From contig NZ_JACJUO010000002.1 of assembly GCF_014397025.1 (NCBI RefSeq), positions 473,501 to 537,500 of the forward strand: 64,000 nucleotides of DNA, read 5' to 3'. This DNA is from Ochrobactrum sp. Marseille-Q0166 (lineage in GTDB: Bacteria; Pseudomonadota; Alphaproteobacteria; Rhizobiales; Rhizobiaceae). The position numbers and the translations under genes are program-made. This document shows, in pieces, positions 1-7,389 of the stretch (position 1 is its first letter; each line of letters begins with the position of its first letter). The notes beneath the pieces were generated by a model. The model ran no database searches, had not been told where the DNA came from, and saw only the letters and a program-made list of their open reading frames with translations.

Positions 1-427
1 CTGTGGCCTTGAAGTCGCGATTAATAAGGTTCTCGGGTGCTGGACTGATTTCTCCGAGATAAGAGCGATATCGCCGCCGCTTTGGCGTGGCAACGATCAG
101 GTTCTCCTGTTTCATCAAGCGCTGTACAACCTTCTCGGAGATTGTAACGGATTGTTTGGCTAATGACGCCTGTAGCCTGCGGTAGCCATAGCATCGACGG
201 TTGGCTTCGAAGATTTCGGTGATGTTTTGACGAATAGTGAGGTACTTATCGCTCATCCTCATGCGGGTTCGATGGTAAAAATATGAGCTGCGCGCCAATT
301 CCAACTGAGTAAGCAGATCAGGGAGTTGATAAAGATCTTTTAGGGCGTCAACCAACAGCGTTTTCTCCCGATTACTCAGAAGTTGCAGATCGACGCCCAG
401 GTCTTTCCTAAGAAACACTCTTTGCAT
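1..427 (-). CDS. IS3-family (IS150-like) transposase OrfB, N-terminal part
   Basis: On the minus strand an open frame starts at an ATG at 425-427 and runs off the left edge without a stop. Its product begins MQRVFLRKDLGVDLQL and contains the helical region that precedes the integrase core in IS150-group OrfB proteins (SSYFYHR, then CYGYRRLQ). The DDE catalytic core would lie beyond the window edge, so activity cannot be judged. The start overlaps the end of the IS110 remnant by about 20 bp, so the junction of the two elements falls near 408-430. It is unlike the IS3 element at 1581-3076 and belongs to another subgroup. Confidence 0.75.
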   Translation of the reverse strand, partial: MQRVFLRKDLGVDLQLLSNREKTLLVDALKDLYQLPDLLTQLELARSSYFYHRTRMRMSDKYLTIRQNITEIFEANRRCYGYRRLQASLAKQSVTISEKVVQRLMKQENLIVATPKRRRYRSYLGEISPAPENLINRDFKAT

Positions 428-1270
428 CTGGGATGGGATCAAGCTGATATCCCAAAGCTCGAGCACGGCGTTGTAGGCTTGCCAGAACCCGGCCGCGATG
501 TCGCTCATCATATGCCTCTGCACCAGGATCACGATAAGCCATACCGAAGCGAAGGGCGTTGAAGAAGAGCACAGCGATCTTCCGTGCAGTCGCCGTCACT
601 GCTTTCTGCTTGCCGATACGTCCTGCCAAACGTCGGTAAAACGCACCCAGTGCTGTATCGCTTCGGCCAATCATGGTAGCTGCCAACCGTATGAGTGCGG
701 CTGCCCGACTCGATGATCGGCGCGTTCTCGACAAAAGAAATCTGCCGCCAGATATCTTGTTGCTCGGAGCCAGGCAAAGCCACGATGTAAAGTGTTTGGC
801 TGTTGGCCATGCCCGCAAATCTGTGCCGCACTCACCAATCAACTTCAGAGCAAGTGATGCACCGAAGCCATGGATTTGTGTCAAGTCCGTTCCTACAAGG
901 CCATATAATGCGGCCCGGACATCAAACGATGGCGTATTCGGCTGCTTCGTCTTTATTCTGATCTTAGGCAACGGCGATTGTGGCTTCTCGACATTACGCG
1001 TCATTGGGGCTATCGCCTGCTCGAGCTTGTGATCGCATTCGAGCATCTTTTGCTGATAAAAGTCGTACAGGTCCAACGATTGGGAAAGCGCAAAGATGTG
1101 TTCATCTTGATCATTCCCAACCAGGGATGCGCGTATCGTTTCGACCGAGGAGTGACAACGGATATCGCGCAAGGATGCCAGCACATCGGGGTCACGTTCG
1201 CCGGCAACGATTGCCCGGATGATCCTCATGCCTTTGACGCCGGTGATGTCTGACACGACATGGTGAAGCT
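408..1270 (-). pseudogene. IS110-family transposase, 5'-truncated
   Basis: The frame encodes the C-terminal two thirds of an IS110/IS1111-type transposase: a linker around LHHVVSDITG followed by the Transposase_20 region (GLVGTDLTQIHGFG, then WLCLAPSNKISGG) and a typical tail ending in YQLDPIP. The N-terminal DEDD catalytic domain, usually about 150 residues, is absent. The homology begins exactly where the IS3 copy at 1271 ends, so that insertion or a later deletion removed the front of the gene. The first codons readable upstream (1271-1298) are IS3 end sequence. It is judged non-functional. Its stop codon lies in the border with the left IS3 piece. Confidence 0.8.
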
Positions 1271-1580
1271 TGTCCGACATCAACGCCTTTGAGACCAAAC
1301 AGTGTTAATTGAGCAGAGAGGACTTTCGGCTCATCATAGCTCAATTAAAGGAAGCAAAGATGAGACAGAAACCCGTTCCGCAAACGTCTACCGCTGAGAA
1401 GACGATGAAGGATATACGGCGCGCGACGCGCAAGCATTATTCTGCAGAGGATAAAATCCGTATTGTGTTGGAAGGCCTGCGTGGCGAGGACAGCATTGCC
1501 GGGATTTGTCGCCGTGAGGGGATCGGCGAGAGCCTGTATTATAGCTGGTCGAAGGAGTTTCTCGAAGCTGGCAAGAAACG
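1271..1580 (+). mobile_element. IS3-family element copy 1, left-end fragment
   Basis: This is the left terminus and start of orfA of the same element that lies inverted at 1581-3076. It begins with the terminal inverted repeat TGTCCGACATCAACGCC and matches the reverse complement of about 2788-3076 closely, apart from a 17-bp block present only here. Homology stops abruptly at 1580, where the terminus of copy 2 begins. The rest of copy 1 is not found after copy 2, so it was lost, probably through an insertion plus adjacent deletion. Confidence 0.85.
1360..1580 (+). pseudogene. IS3 orfA fragment (copy 1)
   Basis: The frame starts at ATG 1360 behind a good ribosome site (AAGGAAG) and encodes about 74 residues of a helix-turn-helix Tnp_8/OrfA protein (YSAEDKIRIVLEGLRGEDS, then GICRREGIGESLYYSW). 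At 1580 it runs into the end of copy 2 and stops a few codons later, at 1600-1602. The leucine-zipper half of OrfA is missing. It preserves the undeleted reading of the orfA start and so shows that copy 2 carries a deletion. Confidence 0.8.
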
Positions 1581-1654
1581 TGTCCGTCGTGGAATGATTT
1601 GAGACTTTTTGTGCTCTTGAAGATTGGAGTTTCCGGCTTGTTTTGCGGGTTGAT

Positions 1655-2635
1655 TTAAGCTGCTTTGGCCTGGTGGTTTAAGCGGGGTTTTTTGATGGTG
1701 TCTCGTTTGATCCTTTCGCGTTCGATTAGGATGGTCTGTCCACGTCGGAAGTCAACGTCAGCCGGGGTGAGATTGTCGAGGCTCTCGTGGTATCTGCGAT
1801 GATTGTAGTGATCGACGAAGGCTGCGATCTGGGCTTCGAGGTCCTGCTTGAAGAAGTAGTTTTCGAGCAGGATGCGGTTCTTGAGCGTCTGGTGCCAGCG
1901 TTCGATCTTGCCCTGCGTTTGCGGATGACCGGGAGCGCCATGGCCTTGGCTGATTTTGTATTTGTCCAGCCAGTCACCAAGGTCGGAAGCGACGTAACAT
2001 GAAGCGTTGTCCGACAGCAGGCGGGGACGGTGTTCGACCTTGACCTTATCGCAGCCTGAAGTTGCCAGTGCCAGGTCGAGTGTATCGGTGACATCCTCGA
2101 CTTTCATGCTGGTGCACAGTTTCCAGGCGATGATGTAGCGGGAATAGTCATCAAGGATGGTCGACAAATAAAACCAGCCCCAACCGACAACTTTCAGATA
2201 GGTGAAGTCGGTCTGCCACATTTTATTCGGCCGCGTGGTCTTGTCCTTGAACTCATCATTGGCCTTGATGACAATAGAGGCTGGTGACGTGATCAGGTCG
2301 TGGACCTTGAGCAGACGATAGACCAAAGCCTCTGATACAAAATAACTTTCCGTATCGGTGAACTTCACCGCCCGCTCTCGTGGTGACAGGTCGGCGTGGT
2401 CCAGCGCCATTTCGATGATGCGATCCCGGATGTCATCAGGAATGCGGTTCCATACCCGTGACGGTGCGGACGTCTGGTCTTCCAGCCCCTCGAAACCGTG
2501 GGTCTGGAAACGATCATACCATCGATAGAAGGTCGGTCTTGGAATGCCCAGCTTGTCGAGGAGGGGCCTAGCTGACAAATGCGACTGCTCCACAAGCCGG
2601 AAGATCCCAAGCTTTTCGGTGGCGGGATATCTCAT
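1655..2635 (-). CDS. IS3-family transposase OrfB (integrase core)
   Basis: This 326-residue protein has an HTH region at the N-terminus (LDKLGIPRPTFYRWYDR, around residues 25-42), then a DDE integrase core. The core shows MWQTDFTYLKV with the first Asp, LLSDNASCYV with the second, and the GKIERWHQTLKNR block with the catalytic Glu. The C-terminus has the usual VDHYNHRRYHESL motif. Length and motifs are complete, so OrfB itself looks intact. In this family OrfB is normally made as an OrfAB fusion through a -1 slip on an A6G run, which is present at about 2662-2668 on the minus strand. Because orfA is frameshifted, normal fusion transposase is probably not produced. Confidence 0.9.
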   Translation of the reverse strand: MRYPATEKLGIFRLVEQSHLSARPLLDKLGIPRPTFYRWYDRFQTHGFEGLEDQTSAPSRVWNRIPDDIRDRIIEMALDHADLSPRERAVKFTDTESYFVSEALVYRLLKVHDLITSPASIVIKANDEFKDKTTRPNKMWQTDFTYLKVVGWGWFYLSTILDDYSRYIIAWKLCTSMKVEDVTDTLDLALATSGCDKVKVEHRPRLLSDNASCYVASDLGDWLDKYKISQGHGAPGHPQTQGKIERWHQTLKNRILLENYFFKQDLEAQIAAFVDHYNHRRYHESLDNLTPADVDFRRGQTILIERERIKRDTIKKPRLNHQAKAA

Positions 2636-2657
2636 TCGTCGTCGCCCCCATCCCCGA

Positions 2658-2988
2658 TCATGCTTTTTTGAGCAGGCGGTTTTCCAGTATGACGTCGGCC
2701 AATGCCTCTTTCAGGTCACGGCTTTCACGACCCAGTGACCGAACCTCGTCACTGGTCGCCGAGCGGGCCGTATTGCCAGCAAGGAGTTTCTTGCCAGCTT
2801 CGAGAAACTCCTTCGGCCAGCTATAATACAGGCTCTCGCCGATCCCCTCACGGCGACAAATCCCGGCAATGCTGTCCTCGCCACGCAGGCCTTCCAACAC
2901 AATACGGATTTTATCCTCTGCAGAATAATGCTTGCGCGTCGCGCGCCGTATATCCGGTAGACGTTTGCGGAACGGGTTTCTGTCTCAT
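2658..2988 (-). pseudogene. IS3 orfA (copy 2), frameshifted by a 17-bp deletion
   Basis: The expected start is the ATG at 2986-2988, matching the start in copy 1. Compared with copy 1, 17 bases (CTGAGAAGACGATGAAG in copy 1) are missing near 2955-2958, so the first nine or so codons are out of frame with the rest. From about 2950 on, the original frame continues through the HTH part and the heptad leucine region and ends in LLKKA at 2658. An internal ATG at 2898-2900 could still give an 80-residue C-terminal piece. The comparison with copy 1 shows directly that this is a deletion. Confidence 0.85.
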
Positions 2989-3242
2989 CTTTGCTTCCTT
3001 TAATTGAGCTATGATGAGCCGAAAGTCCTCTCTGCTCAATTAACCCGTTTGGTCTCAAAGGCGTTGATGTCGGACAGACGACGGCTTGGTCGGATACATT
3101 AATTATGACGATCAACTCTGGCATTTCACTCTAACTAGAGCATCATAAGTTAAGAGCCCCCTTCGCCACAAGGTGGAGGGGACTCCTAGAAAAGCTATAC
3201 TTAATTTTAATGTAAAATTAATGAGTCAATATTGATGAAAGA

Positions 3243-4460
3243 TCAAACAACGTGGCCTGCACTCCAGCCCGAAGACCACGCCCATTGAAAGTTATACCCG
3301 CCAAGCCATCCGGTGACATCCACGACTTCGCCGATAAAATAAAGGCCCGATACTTTGTTTGCTTCCATGGTTTTGGAATTTAGCTCTTTCGTGTCTACGC
3401 CACCAATAGTTACTTCCGCAGTGCGATAACCTTCAGAACCAGCAGGCTTGACCGTCCAATTATTTACCGCACTGTCAACCTGGCGCAGAATTTCATCCGA
3501 CATATCGGCCAGTTTATCAGGAGCGGAAATATCGGCTGCAATAATTTGCGCGAGTTTTTTTGGAAGAAATGAAGCTAAAGCAGTCTGCAAAGCTTGTTTG
3601 CCGTTTTCTCTTCGCAGTATACGCAGTTTTTCAAGTACATTGACTTCCGGTGCCATGGACATGGCTATCTCGCTGCCTTCCCGCCAATAAGACGAGATCT
3701 GCAAGATAGCTGGCCCGCTTACGCCACGATGCGTAAACAACGCGGCCTCTGAAAACTGCGTTTTTCCGCAGTGCACCTTTGCATCGACCGCAACACCTGC
3801 CAATGGCTTCAGGCGTTCCAGAAGATGCGGTTCAAACGTCAAAGGCACCAAGCCGGGGCGCGTTTCGACAAGCTTTAGTCCGAAGCTTGAAGCAATTTCA
3901 TAACCTAATCCTGTGGCGCCCATTTTTGGAATGGACTTACCACCGGTCGCAACAACGAGCGATTGCGCAATCGTGGTGCCGTGAGAATGGCGAACCACGA
4001 ATCCCCTGTCCGTTTTGCTCACACTCTCAATGGAAGTTTGAAGCTGCAGATGAGCGCCGTTGATCTCCATCTCATTACGCAGCATTTTTATAATCTGGAT
4101 GGCCGATCCATCGCAAAAAAGCTGACCAAGTGTCTTTTCATGAAACGAGATATCATAGCGTTTCACAAGGTTGATGAAGTCGGTTGGCGTATAGCGGCTT
4201 AATGCAGAAATGCAAAAATGCGGATTTTGAGAAATAAAGTTTTTAGGACTGGTGTGAATGTTCGTGAAGTTACACCTTCCACCGCCAGAGATTCTGATTT
4301 TATCGCCCGGTGTCTTTGAGTGATCAAGGACAAGAACCGAACGGCCACGCTTCGCAGCTTCGACAGCACACATCATGCCTGCCGCGCCCGCACCCAAAAT
4401 CAAAACATCAACCGTGTCCAAAACCAAGCTCCAAAAAAGAAATTCGAAAATGCATTTCAA
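3243..4460 (-). CDS. YhiN/HI0933-type FAD-dependent flavoprotein
   Basis: A Rossmann FAD site (DVLILGAGAAGMM) lies at about residues 18-30, followed by GDKIRISGGGRCNFTN, the family signature. Near the C-terminus is GEVVDVTGWLGGYNFQWAW. These identify the HI0933/YhiN family of flavoproteins (about 400 residues), annotated variously as aminoacetone oxidase-like or NAD(P)/FAD oxidoreductase; the substrate is not established. The annotated ATG adds about 17 hydrophobic residues before the FAD strand, while TTG codons at 4425-4427 and 4419-4421 would give a more usual N-terminus. It stands alone, between the IS cluster and the sigma-factor operon, transcribed away from the latter. Confidence 0.85.
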   Translation of the reverse strand: MKCIFEFLFWSLVLDTVDVLILGAGAAGMMCAVEAAKRGRSVLVLDHSKTPGDKIRISGGGRCNFTNIHTSPKNFISQNPHFCISALSRYTPTDFINLVKRYDISFHEKTLGQLFCDGSAIQIIKMLRNEMEINGAHLQLQTSIESVSKTDRGFVVRHSHGTTIAQSLVVATGGKSIPKMGATGLGYEIASSFGLKLVETRPGLVPLTFEPHLLERLKPLAGVAVDAKVHCGKTQFSEAALFTHRGVSGPAILQISSYWREGSEIAMSMAPEVNVLEKLRILRRENGKQALQTALASFLPKKLAQIIAADISAPDKLADMSDEILRQVDSAVNNWTVKPAGSEGYRTAEVTIGGVDTKELNSKTMEANKVSGLYFIGEVVDVTGWLGGYNFQWAWSSGWSAGHVV

Positions 4461-4649
4461 GAATTCATTGCTGTCACTGCATTTTGGGAATCGAGAGCGT
4501 TCGTATTCAACCTTTATCAGCTCCGGTCAATATCGCCTTAAGCGAGAATTGCTGTTGTGGCGTCCTTTGCAACGACAGGATCAGCAAGATGCAGACCCCG
4601 GTTTTCCTCCTTCGCTGCACCAACTCGAAGGGAATAATGGCCAATGCTG

Positions 4650-4677
4650 TGATCCAGTTTGATGAAACATTCGTATG
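4650..4677 (+). promoter_or_regulatory. Predicted sigma-E (RpoE/ChrR-type) autoregulated promoter
   Basis: TGATCC (4650-4655) is followed after exactly 18 bases by TATG (4674-4677). This is the -35/-10 arrangement known for the Rhodobacter sphaeroides RpoE-ChrR system (TGATCC, 18-base spacer, TAAG/TATG-like -10). It lies upstream of the sigma gene itself, as expected for autoregulation. The rest of the 329-base gap at 4461-4789 shows nothing else recognisable. Confidence 0.6.
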
Positions 4678-4789
4678 ATGCTTCATGAATGCAAATGTTT
4701 CCTTTGCCTCACAGACATGGCACAAGAAAGTAGAGCGCAATTTGCCGCTTCTGGCTTCTCCACATCTGAGCAAACGGGATTCAATACAG

Positions 4790-5365
4790 ATGAATGAACG
4801 GACTGCTTCGGAAAATCAGCCCTCACTGGAGGAATTGATGCTGGCGGTCAGTTCCCGGCGCGACGTGGACGCATTCGAGGTGATTTTCAAGCATTTCGCA
4901 CCACGGGTGAAGGCCTATATGGCTAAACTGTCTGCCGATACGCAAACAGCGGAAGAATTAATGCAAGAGACCATGATTACGGTCTGGAACAAGGCAGATC
5001 AGTTTGATTTTTCCAAAGGCGCCTTGTCGACCTGGATTTTCACCATCGCACGCAACCAGCGCGTTGACGCTTTACGACGAGCCCGACGCCCGGAGTTTGA
5101 CCCAACCGATCCAGCCTTTGTGCCCGACGAGGAGCAACCAGCCGACATGAGGATCGTGGACCGGCAGTCCGCCAGCCAGTTGCGCGCGGCAATGGCTGAT
5201 TTACCGAAAGAACAAAGCACTCTCCTGGAACTCGCTTATTTCGAGGAAAGCACACATAGTGCCATCGCAAAGAAGTTGAACCTTCCGATCGGCACGGTCA
5301 AATCTCGCCTGCGGCTGGCATTCAGCAAATTGCGCGCAGCGCTCGAACACTCGGGAGCGCGATGA
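4790..5365 (+). CDS. rpoE: ECF sigma factor, RpoE/ECF11-like
   Basis: This is a 191-residue sigma-70 family protein of the extracytoplasmic-function type. Region 2 is seen around residues 22-90 (DAFEVIFKHFAPRVKAYM, ELMQETMITVWNKA, STWIFTIARNQRVDALRR) and region 4 at about 140-185 (LPKEQSTLLELAYFEES, GTVKSRLRLAFSKLR). The start at 4790 is chosen because upstream in-frame codons back to 4685 would fall almost on the predicted transcription start. The stop overlaps the next start (ATGA), so it is translationally coupled to a ChrR anti-sigma. By analogy it should respond to singlet oxygen or related oxidative signals and drive the lipid/TspO operon nearby; that link is inference. Confidence 0.92.
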   Translation: MNERTASENQPSLEELMLAVSSRRDVDAFEVIFKHFAPRVKAYMAKLSADTQTAEELMQETMITVWNKADQFDFSKGALSTWIFTIARNQRVDALRRARRPEFDPTDPAFVPDEEQPADMRIVDRQSASQLRAAMADLPKEQSTLLELAYFEESTHSAIAKKLNLPIGTVKSRLRLAFSKLRAALEHSGAR

Positions 5366-6024
5366 TGAATATCAAACATCATGTGAGCGACGAACTCCTC
5401 TCGAGCTATGCCGCCGGCACACTGGCCGAAGGCTGGAGCATTGCTGTCGCCACCCATCTTGCGCTGTGCCCGTCCTGCCGTTCCCGGCTCAAACAATTTG
5501 AGCAAATTGGCGGACAGCTTCTTGAAACGGTTGAACCCGGGACGATTGAAGCATCCACATGGGACAACTTCAAAGGCAGGCTTCAGAAAGCTCCGCCCTC
5601 ACCCGCGCATTCGGCACCACGCACCGAAATAAAAATGCCTGCCGTGATACCGGAGCCACTGCGATCTTACGTCGGCGGCGATTTACCGGACCTGAAATGG
5701 AAATCGCTTGGTCGGGGCGCCTATCAAGTACCGATCAAAACGCGCGACGGCGAAACGCAGGTTCGCCTTTTGCGAATTCCCGCGGGGAAGCCGGTGCCCG
5801 AGCATGGGCATGGCGGTCGCGAACTGACATTGGTGCTAAGCGGCAGTTTCCATGATGGCACCGGACTGTTCGCGCGCGGCGATATTGAAGACGCGGATGC
5901 TGATCTTGTGCATCAGCCAATTGCCTCGCCTGATGGCGATTGTATCTGCCTTGCCGTGACTGATGCACCGCTAAAATTCCAGAGCTGGCTTATGCGACTC
6001 GTACAGCCATTGATTGGCATTTAG
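5362..6024 (+). CDS. chrR: ChrR-type zinc anti-sigma factor with cupin domain
   Basis: The 220-residue protein has an N-terminal zinc anti-sigma domain whose ligands are visible as His6, His32, Cys36 and Cys39 (HLALCPSC). A C-terminal cupin half follows, with EHGHGGRE at about residues 150-157 and a later His in VHQP. This two-domain architecture is that of R. sphaeroides ChrR, in which the N-domain holds the sigma factor and the cupin domain is needed for the singlet-oxygen response. It overlaps the sigma gene by 4 bp. All expected zinc ligands are retained, so it should be functional. Confidence 0.92.
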   Translation: MMNIKHHVSDELLSSYAAGTLAEGWSIAVATHLALCPSCRSRLKQFEQIGGQLLETVEPGTIEASTWDNFKGRLQKAPPSPAHSAPRTEIKMPAVIPEPLRSYVGGDLPDLKWKSLGRGAYQVPIKTRDGETQVRLLRIPAGKPVPEHGHGGRELTLVLSGSFHDGTGLFARGDIEDADADLVHQPIASPDGDCICLAVTDAPLKFQSWLMRLVQPLIGI

Positions 6025-6064
6025 AGCGCACCCCGAAAAGTATGAAACGATTTTGGAATAAGAG
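6025..6064. repeat. RIME-like intergenic repeat fragment
   Basis: AGAGCGCACCCCGAAAAG followed by GAAACGATTTTGG directly after the chrR stop resembles the repeated AGCGCATCCCGAAAA..GGTTTTCGG units at 17962, 19667 and 26951. It is a degenerate, partial copy. Confidence 0.5.
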
Positions 6065-6073
6065 ACACAATAA

Positions 6074-6105
6074 AACAGAAGGCGGCAAATATGCCGCCTT
6101 CTGTT
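6074..6105 (-). terminator. Rho-independent terminator of the TspO operon
   Basis: A perfect 13-bp stem (AACAGAAGGCGGC / GCCGCCTTCTGTT) encloses a 6-base loop and overlaps the last bases of tspO. Read on the minus strand it is followed by TTATTG. The stem is symmetric, so it may also stop transcripts coming from chrR on the other strand. Confidence 0.8.
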
Positions 6106-6556
6106 AGTTCAACACGACAATTGCCGCGTTCAACGCGGTCGCCAGCGACAGCCATATCAGATACGGCACGAATAGCAGCGCCGAGATACGATCTGGTTGC
6201 CATGCACGAATGATGAACAGTAGCACACAAAGCCAGACGCCGATGATCACGACAAGTCCCAGTATGGTCAAATGAGCGCCAAAGAAAATCGGCGACCACA
6301 GGAAGTTTAAAATCATCTGGCCAAACCAGGGACCGCGACGACTCCAACCGGAATCACTGATCCATGTCCGCCAGCCCGCAATCGCAATGAAGACATACAG
6401 GATCGTCCATATCGGAGCGAAAGCTGCATTGGGCGGGGTAAACCACGGCTTTTGAAGCGATGCATACCATTCACCCGGCGGGAACCCAATCCCGATTGCC
6501 ATTCCCACCACGACAATAACGAATGCAAAGACAGCCAGAAGCCCCAATTTTTGCAT
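6104..6556 (-). CDS. tspO: TspO/MBR tryptophan-rich sensory protein
   Basis: This is a 150-residue membrane protein with about five hydrophobic segments and the family signature (FPPGEWYASLQKPWF, PNAAFAPIWTILY around residues 25-55; SLATALNAAIVVLN at the end). TspO proteins bind tetrapyrroles and cholesterol-like ligands and are linked to oxidative and light stress in alphaproteobacteria. The start at 6556 (MQKLGLLAV) is chosen because longer readings add a polar, unrelated stretch overlapping the upstream gene. It is the last gene of a six-gene minus-strand operon, 14 bp behind the DUF2177 gene. Confidence 0.92.
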   Translation of the reverse strand: MQKLGLLAVFAFVIVVVGMAIGIGFPPGEWYASLQKPWFTPPNAAFAPIWTILYVFIAIAGWRTWISDSGWSRRGPWFGQMILNFLWSPIFFGAHLTILGLVVIIGVWLCVLLFIIRAWQPDRISALLFVPYLIWLSLATALNAAIVVLN

Positions 6557-6570
6557 GTCCTTACTCCAGT

Positions 6571-6975
6571 TTATCCGCTGATCCGCGATGTCACCCAATA
6601 GCCAATATAGGCAGAGGCAGCAGACAGAACAGTACCCCATATCATATCAGCGATCGTCAGCGCCCAAGACCAGTTTTTCAGTGTCGCCTGATTGGTGAGA
6701 TCGTAGGTCGCATAGGCAATAAATCCTAGAAGCGCTCCATTAACAAGTGTAACAGAAGCGTTACCAGCAATAAGTCCGGGCTTTACCGCAAAGAACACCA
6801 GTCCAAACACAAAGATCACATAGAAAACGATAGCCGGTGCCAAACGAAACCCTGACAGCATCATATCGCCCATAATCGGACGATAAATCACGTTGGCCAT
6901 ATTGGAGAGCCAAACGGCATCAATAGCCAGAAAAGCAAGCGCCGTTGCGCCATAGGCTATGAGATAATCTTTCAT
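6571..6975 (-). CDS. DUF2177 family membrane protein
   Basis: The protein has 134 residues with four predicted transmembrane segments. The family pattern is seen at the start (ALAFLAIDAVWLSNMANVIYR) and in the third segment (NGALLGFIAYATYDLTNQATLKNW). The function of DUF2177 is unknown; members recur beside cyclopropane-synthase-like methyltransferases and sigma-E/ChrR genes. It sits 15 bp downstream of the DUF2147 gene and 14 bp upstream of tspO, so it is clearly cotranscribed. Confidence 0.85.
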   Translation of the reverse strand: MKDYLIAYGATALAFLAIDAVWLSNMANVIYRPIMGDMMLSGFRLAPAIVFYVIFVFGLVFFAVKPGLIAGNASVTLVNGALLGFIAYATYDLTNQATLKNWSWALTIADMIWGTVLSAASAYIGYWVTSRISG

Positions 6976-6990
6976 CGATAACCAGCTTTC

Positions 6991-7359
6991 TTATTTAATT
7001 CGGGTCCAGCCCACACTCCGACACAGGATGCCAGCCAGAACACAGCCATTGGAAGTCATATGGTCACCATCAACCTTCACACTAATCTTGTAGTTAAGGT
7101 TGCGTTGCGGATCGAAAGCGGTGCCTGAATATAGGCCCTCAGAAGTTTTGTTGATGCTCATCACCAGCCGGTCTCCCGCTTTCTCTTTCGGTGTCCCGGG
7201 TTTGATCCAGGTATTGGTGGCGCAAATATCCTTGCCGCATCCGGCAATTTTTACCCGAGCCTTACCATCTCCCCTCGCCCAGTTTCCATTGATCTCTGCG
7301 GCGTGCACCGAGAGAGGAAACAAAACCGTCACCATGCCGATCACCACTATCCATTTCAT
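6991..7359 (-). CDS. DUF2147 family exported protein
   Basis: This is a 122-residue protein with a signal peptide (MKWIVVIGMVTVLFPLSVHA, cleavage after VHA). The mature part begins with the typical GNWARGDGKARVKIAGCG and ends SNGCVLAGILCRSVGWTRIK. Paired cysteines suggest a disulfide-containing periplasmic beta fold. DUF2147 proteins are of unknown function. It lies 30 bp after the methyltransferase gene and 15 bp before DUF2177, inside the sigma-E-associated operon. It may act on envelope lipids, but this is context only. Confidence 0.85.
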   Translation of the reverse strand: MKWIVVIGMVTVLFPLSVHAAEINGNWARGDGKARVKIAGCGKDICATNTWIKPGTPKEKAGDRLVMSINKTSEGLYSGTAFDPQRNLNYKISVKVDGDHMTSNGCVLAGILCRSVGWTRIK

Positions 7360-7389
7360 CGATGCCTCCTCTGGTAGTGAACCTAGAAC

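Larger units (their letters stand above)
1581..3076 (-). mobile_element. IS3-family insertion sequence copy 2, both ends present
   Basis: This is a 1496-bp element in minus orientation. The termini are imperfect inverted repeats: TGTCCGTCGTGG followed by a TTTGAGAC block at the left (1581), and TGTCCGACATCAACGCC followed by TTTGAGAC on the minus strand from 3076. The left boundary is confirmed because copy 1 is broken exactly there. The right boundary is confirmed because copy 1 (from 1271) has the same terminus. It holds orfA (frameshifted) and orfB. No clear 3-5 bp target duplication is seen (AACG left, GACG right), consistent with a later rearrangement. Confidence 0.85.

Noticed and set aside
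408..1298. A 296-residue reading treated as a complete IS110 transposase
   Set aside because: Its first nine or so codons are IS3 terminus sequence and the DEDD catalytic domain is absent, so it is a truncated remnant.
3150..3190. Terminator after the YhiN-type gene (GC-rich imperfect palindrome)
   Set aside because: The stem has several mismatches and no T-run on the right strand.
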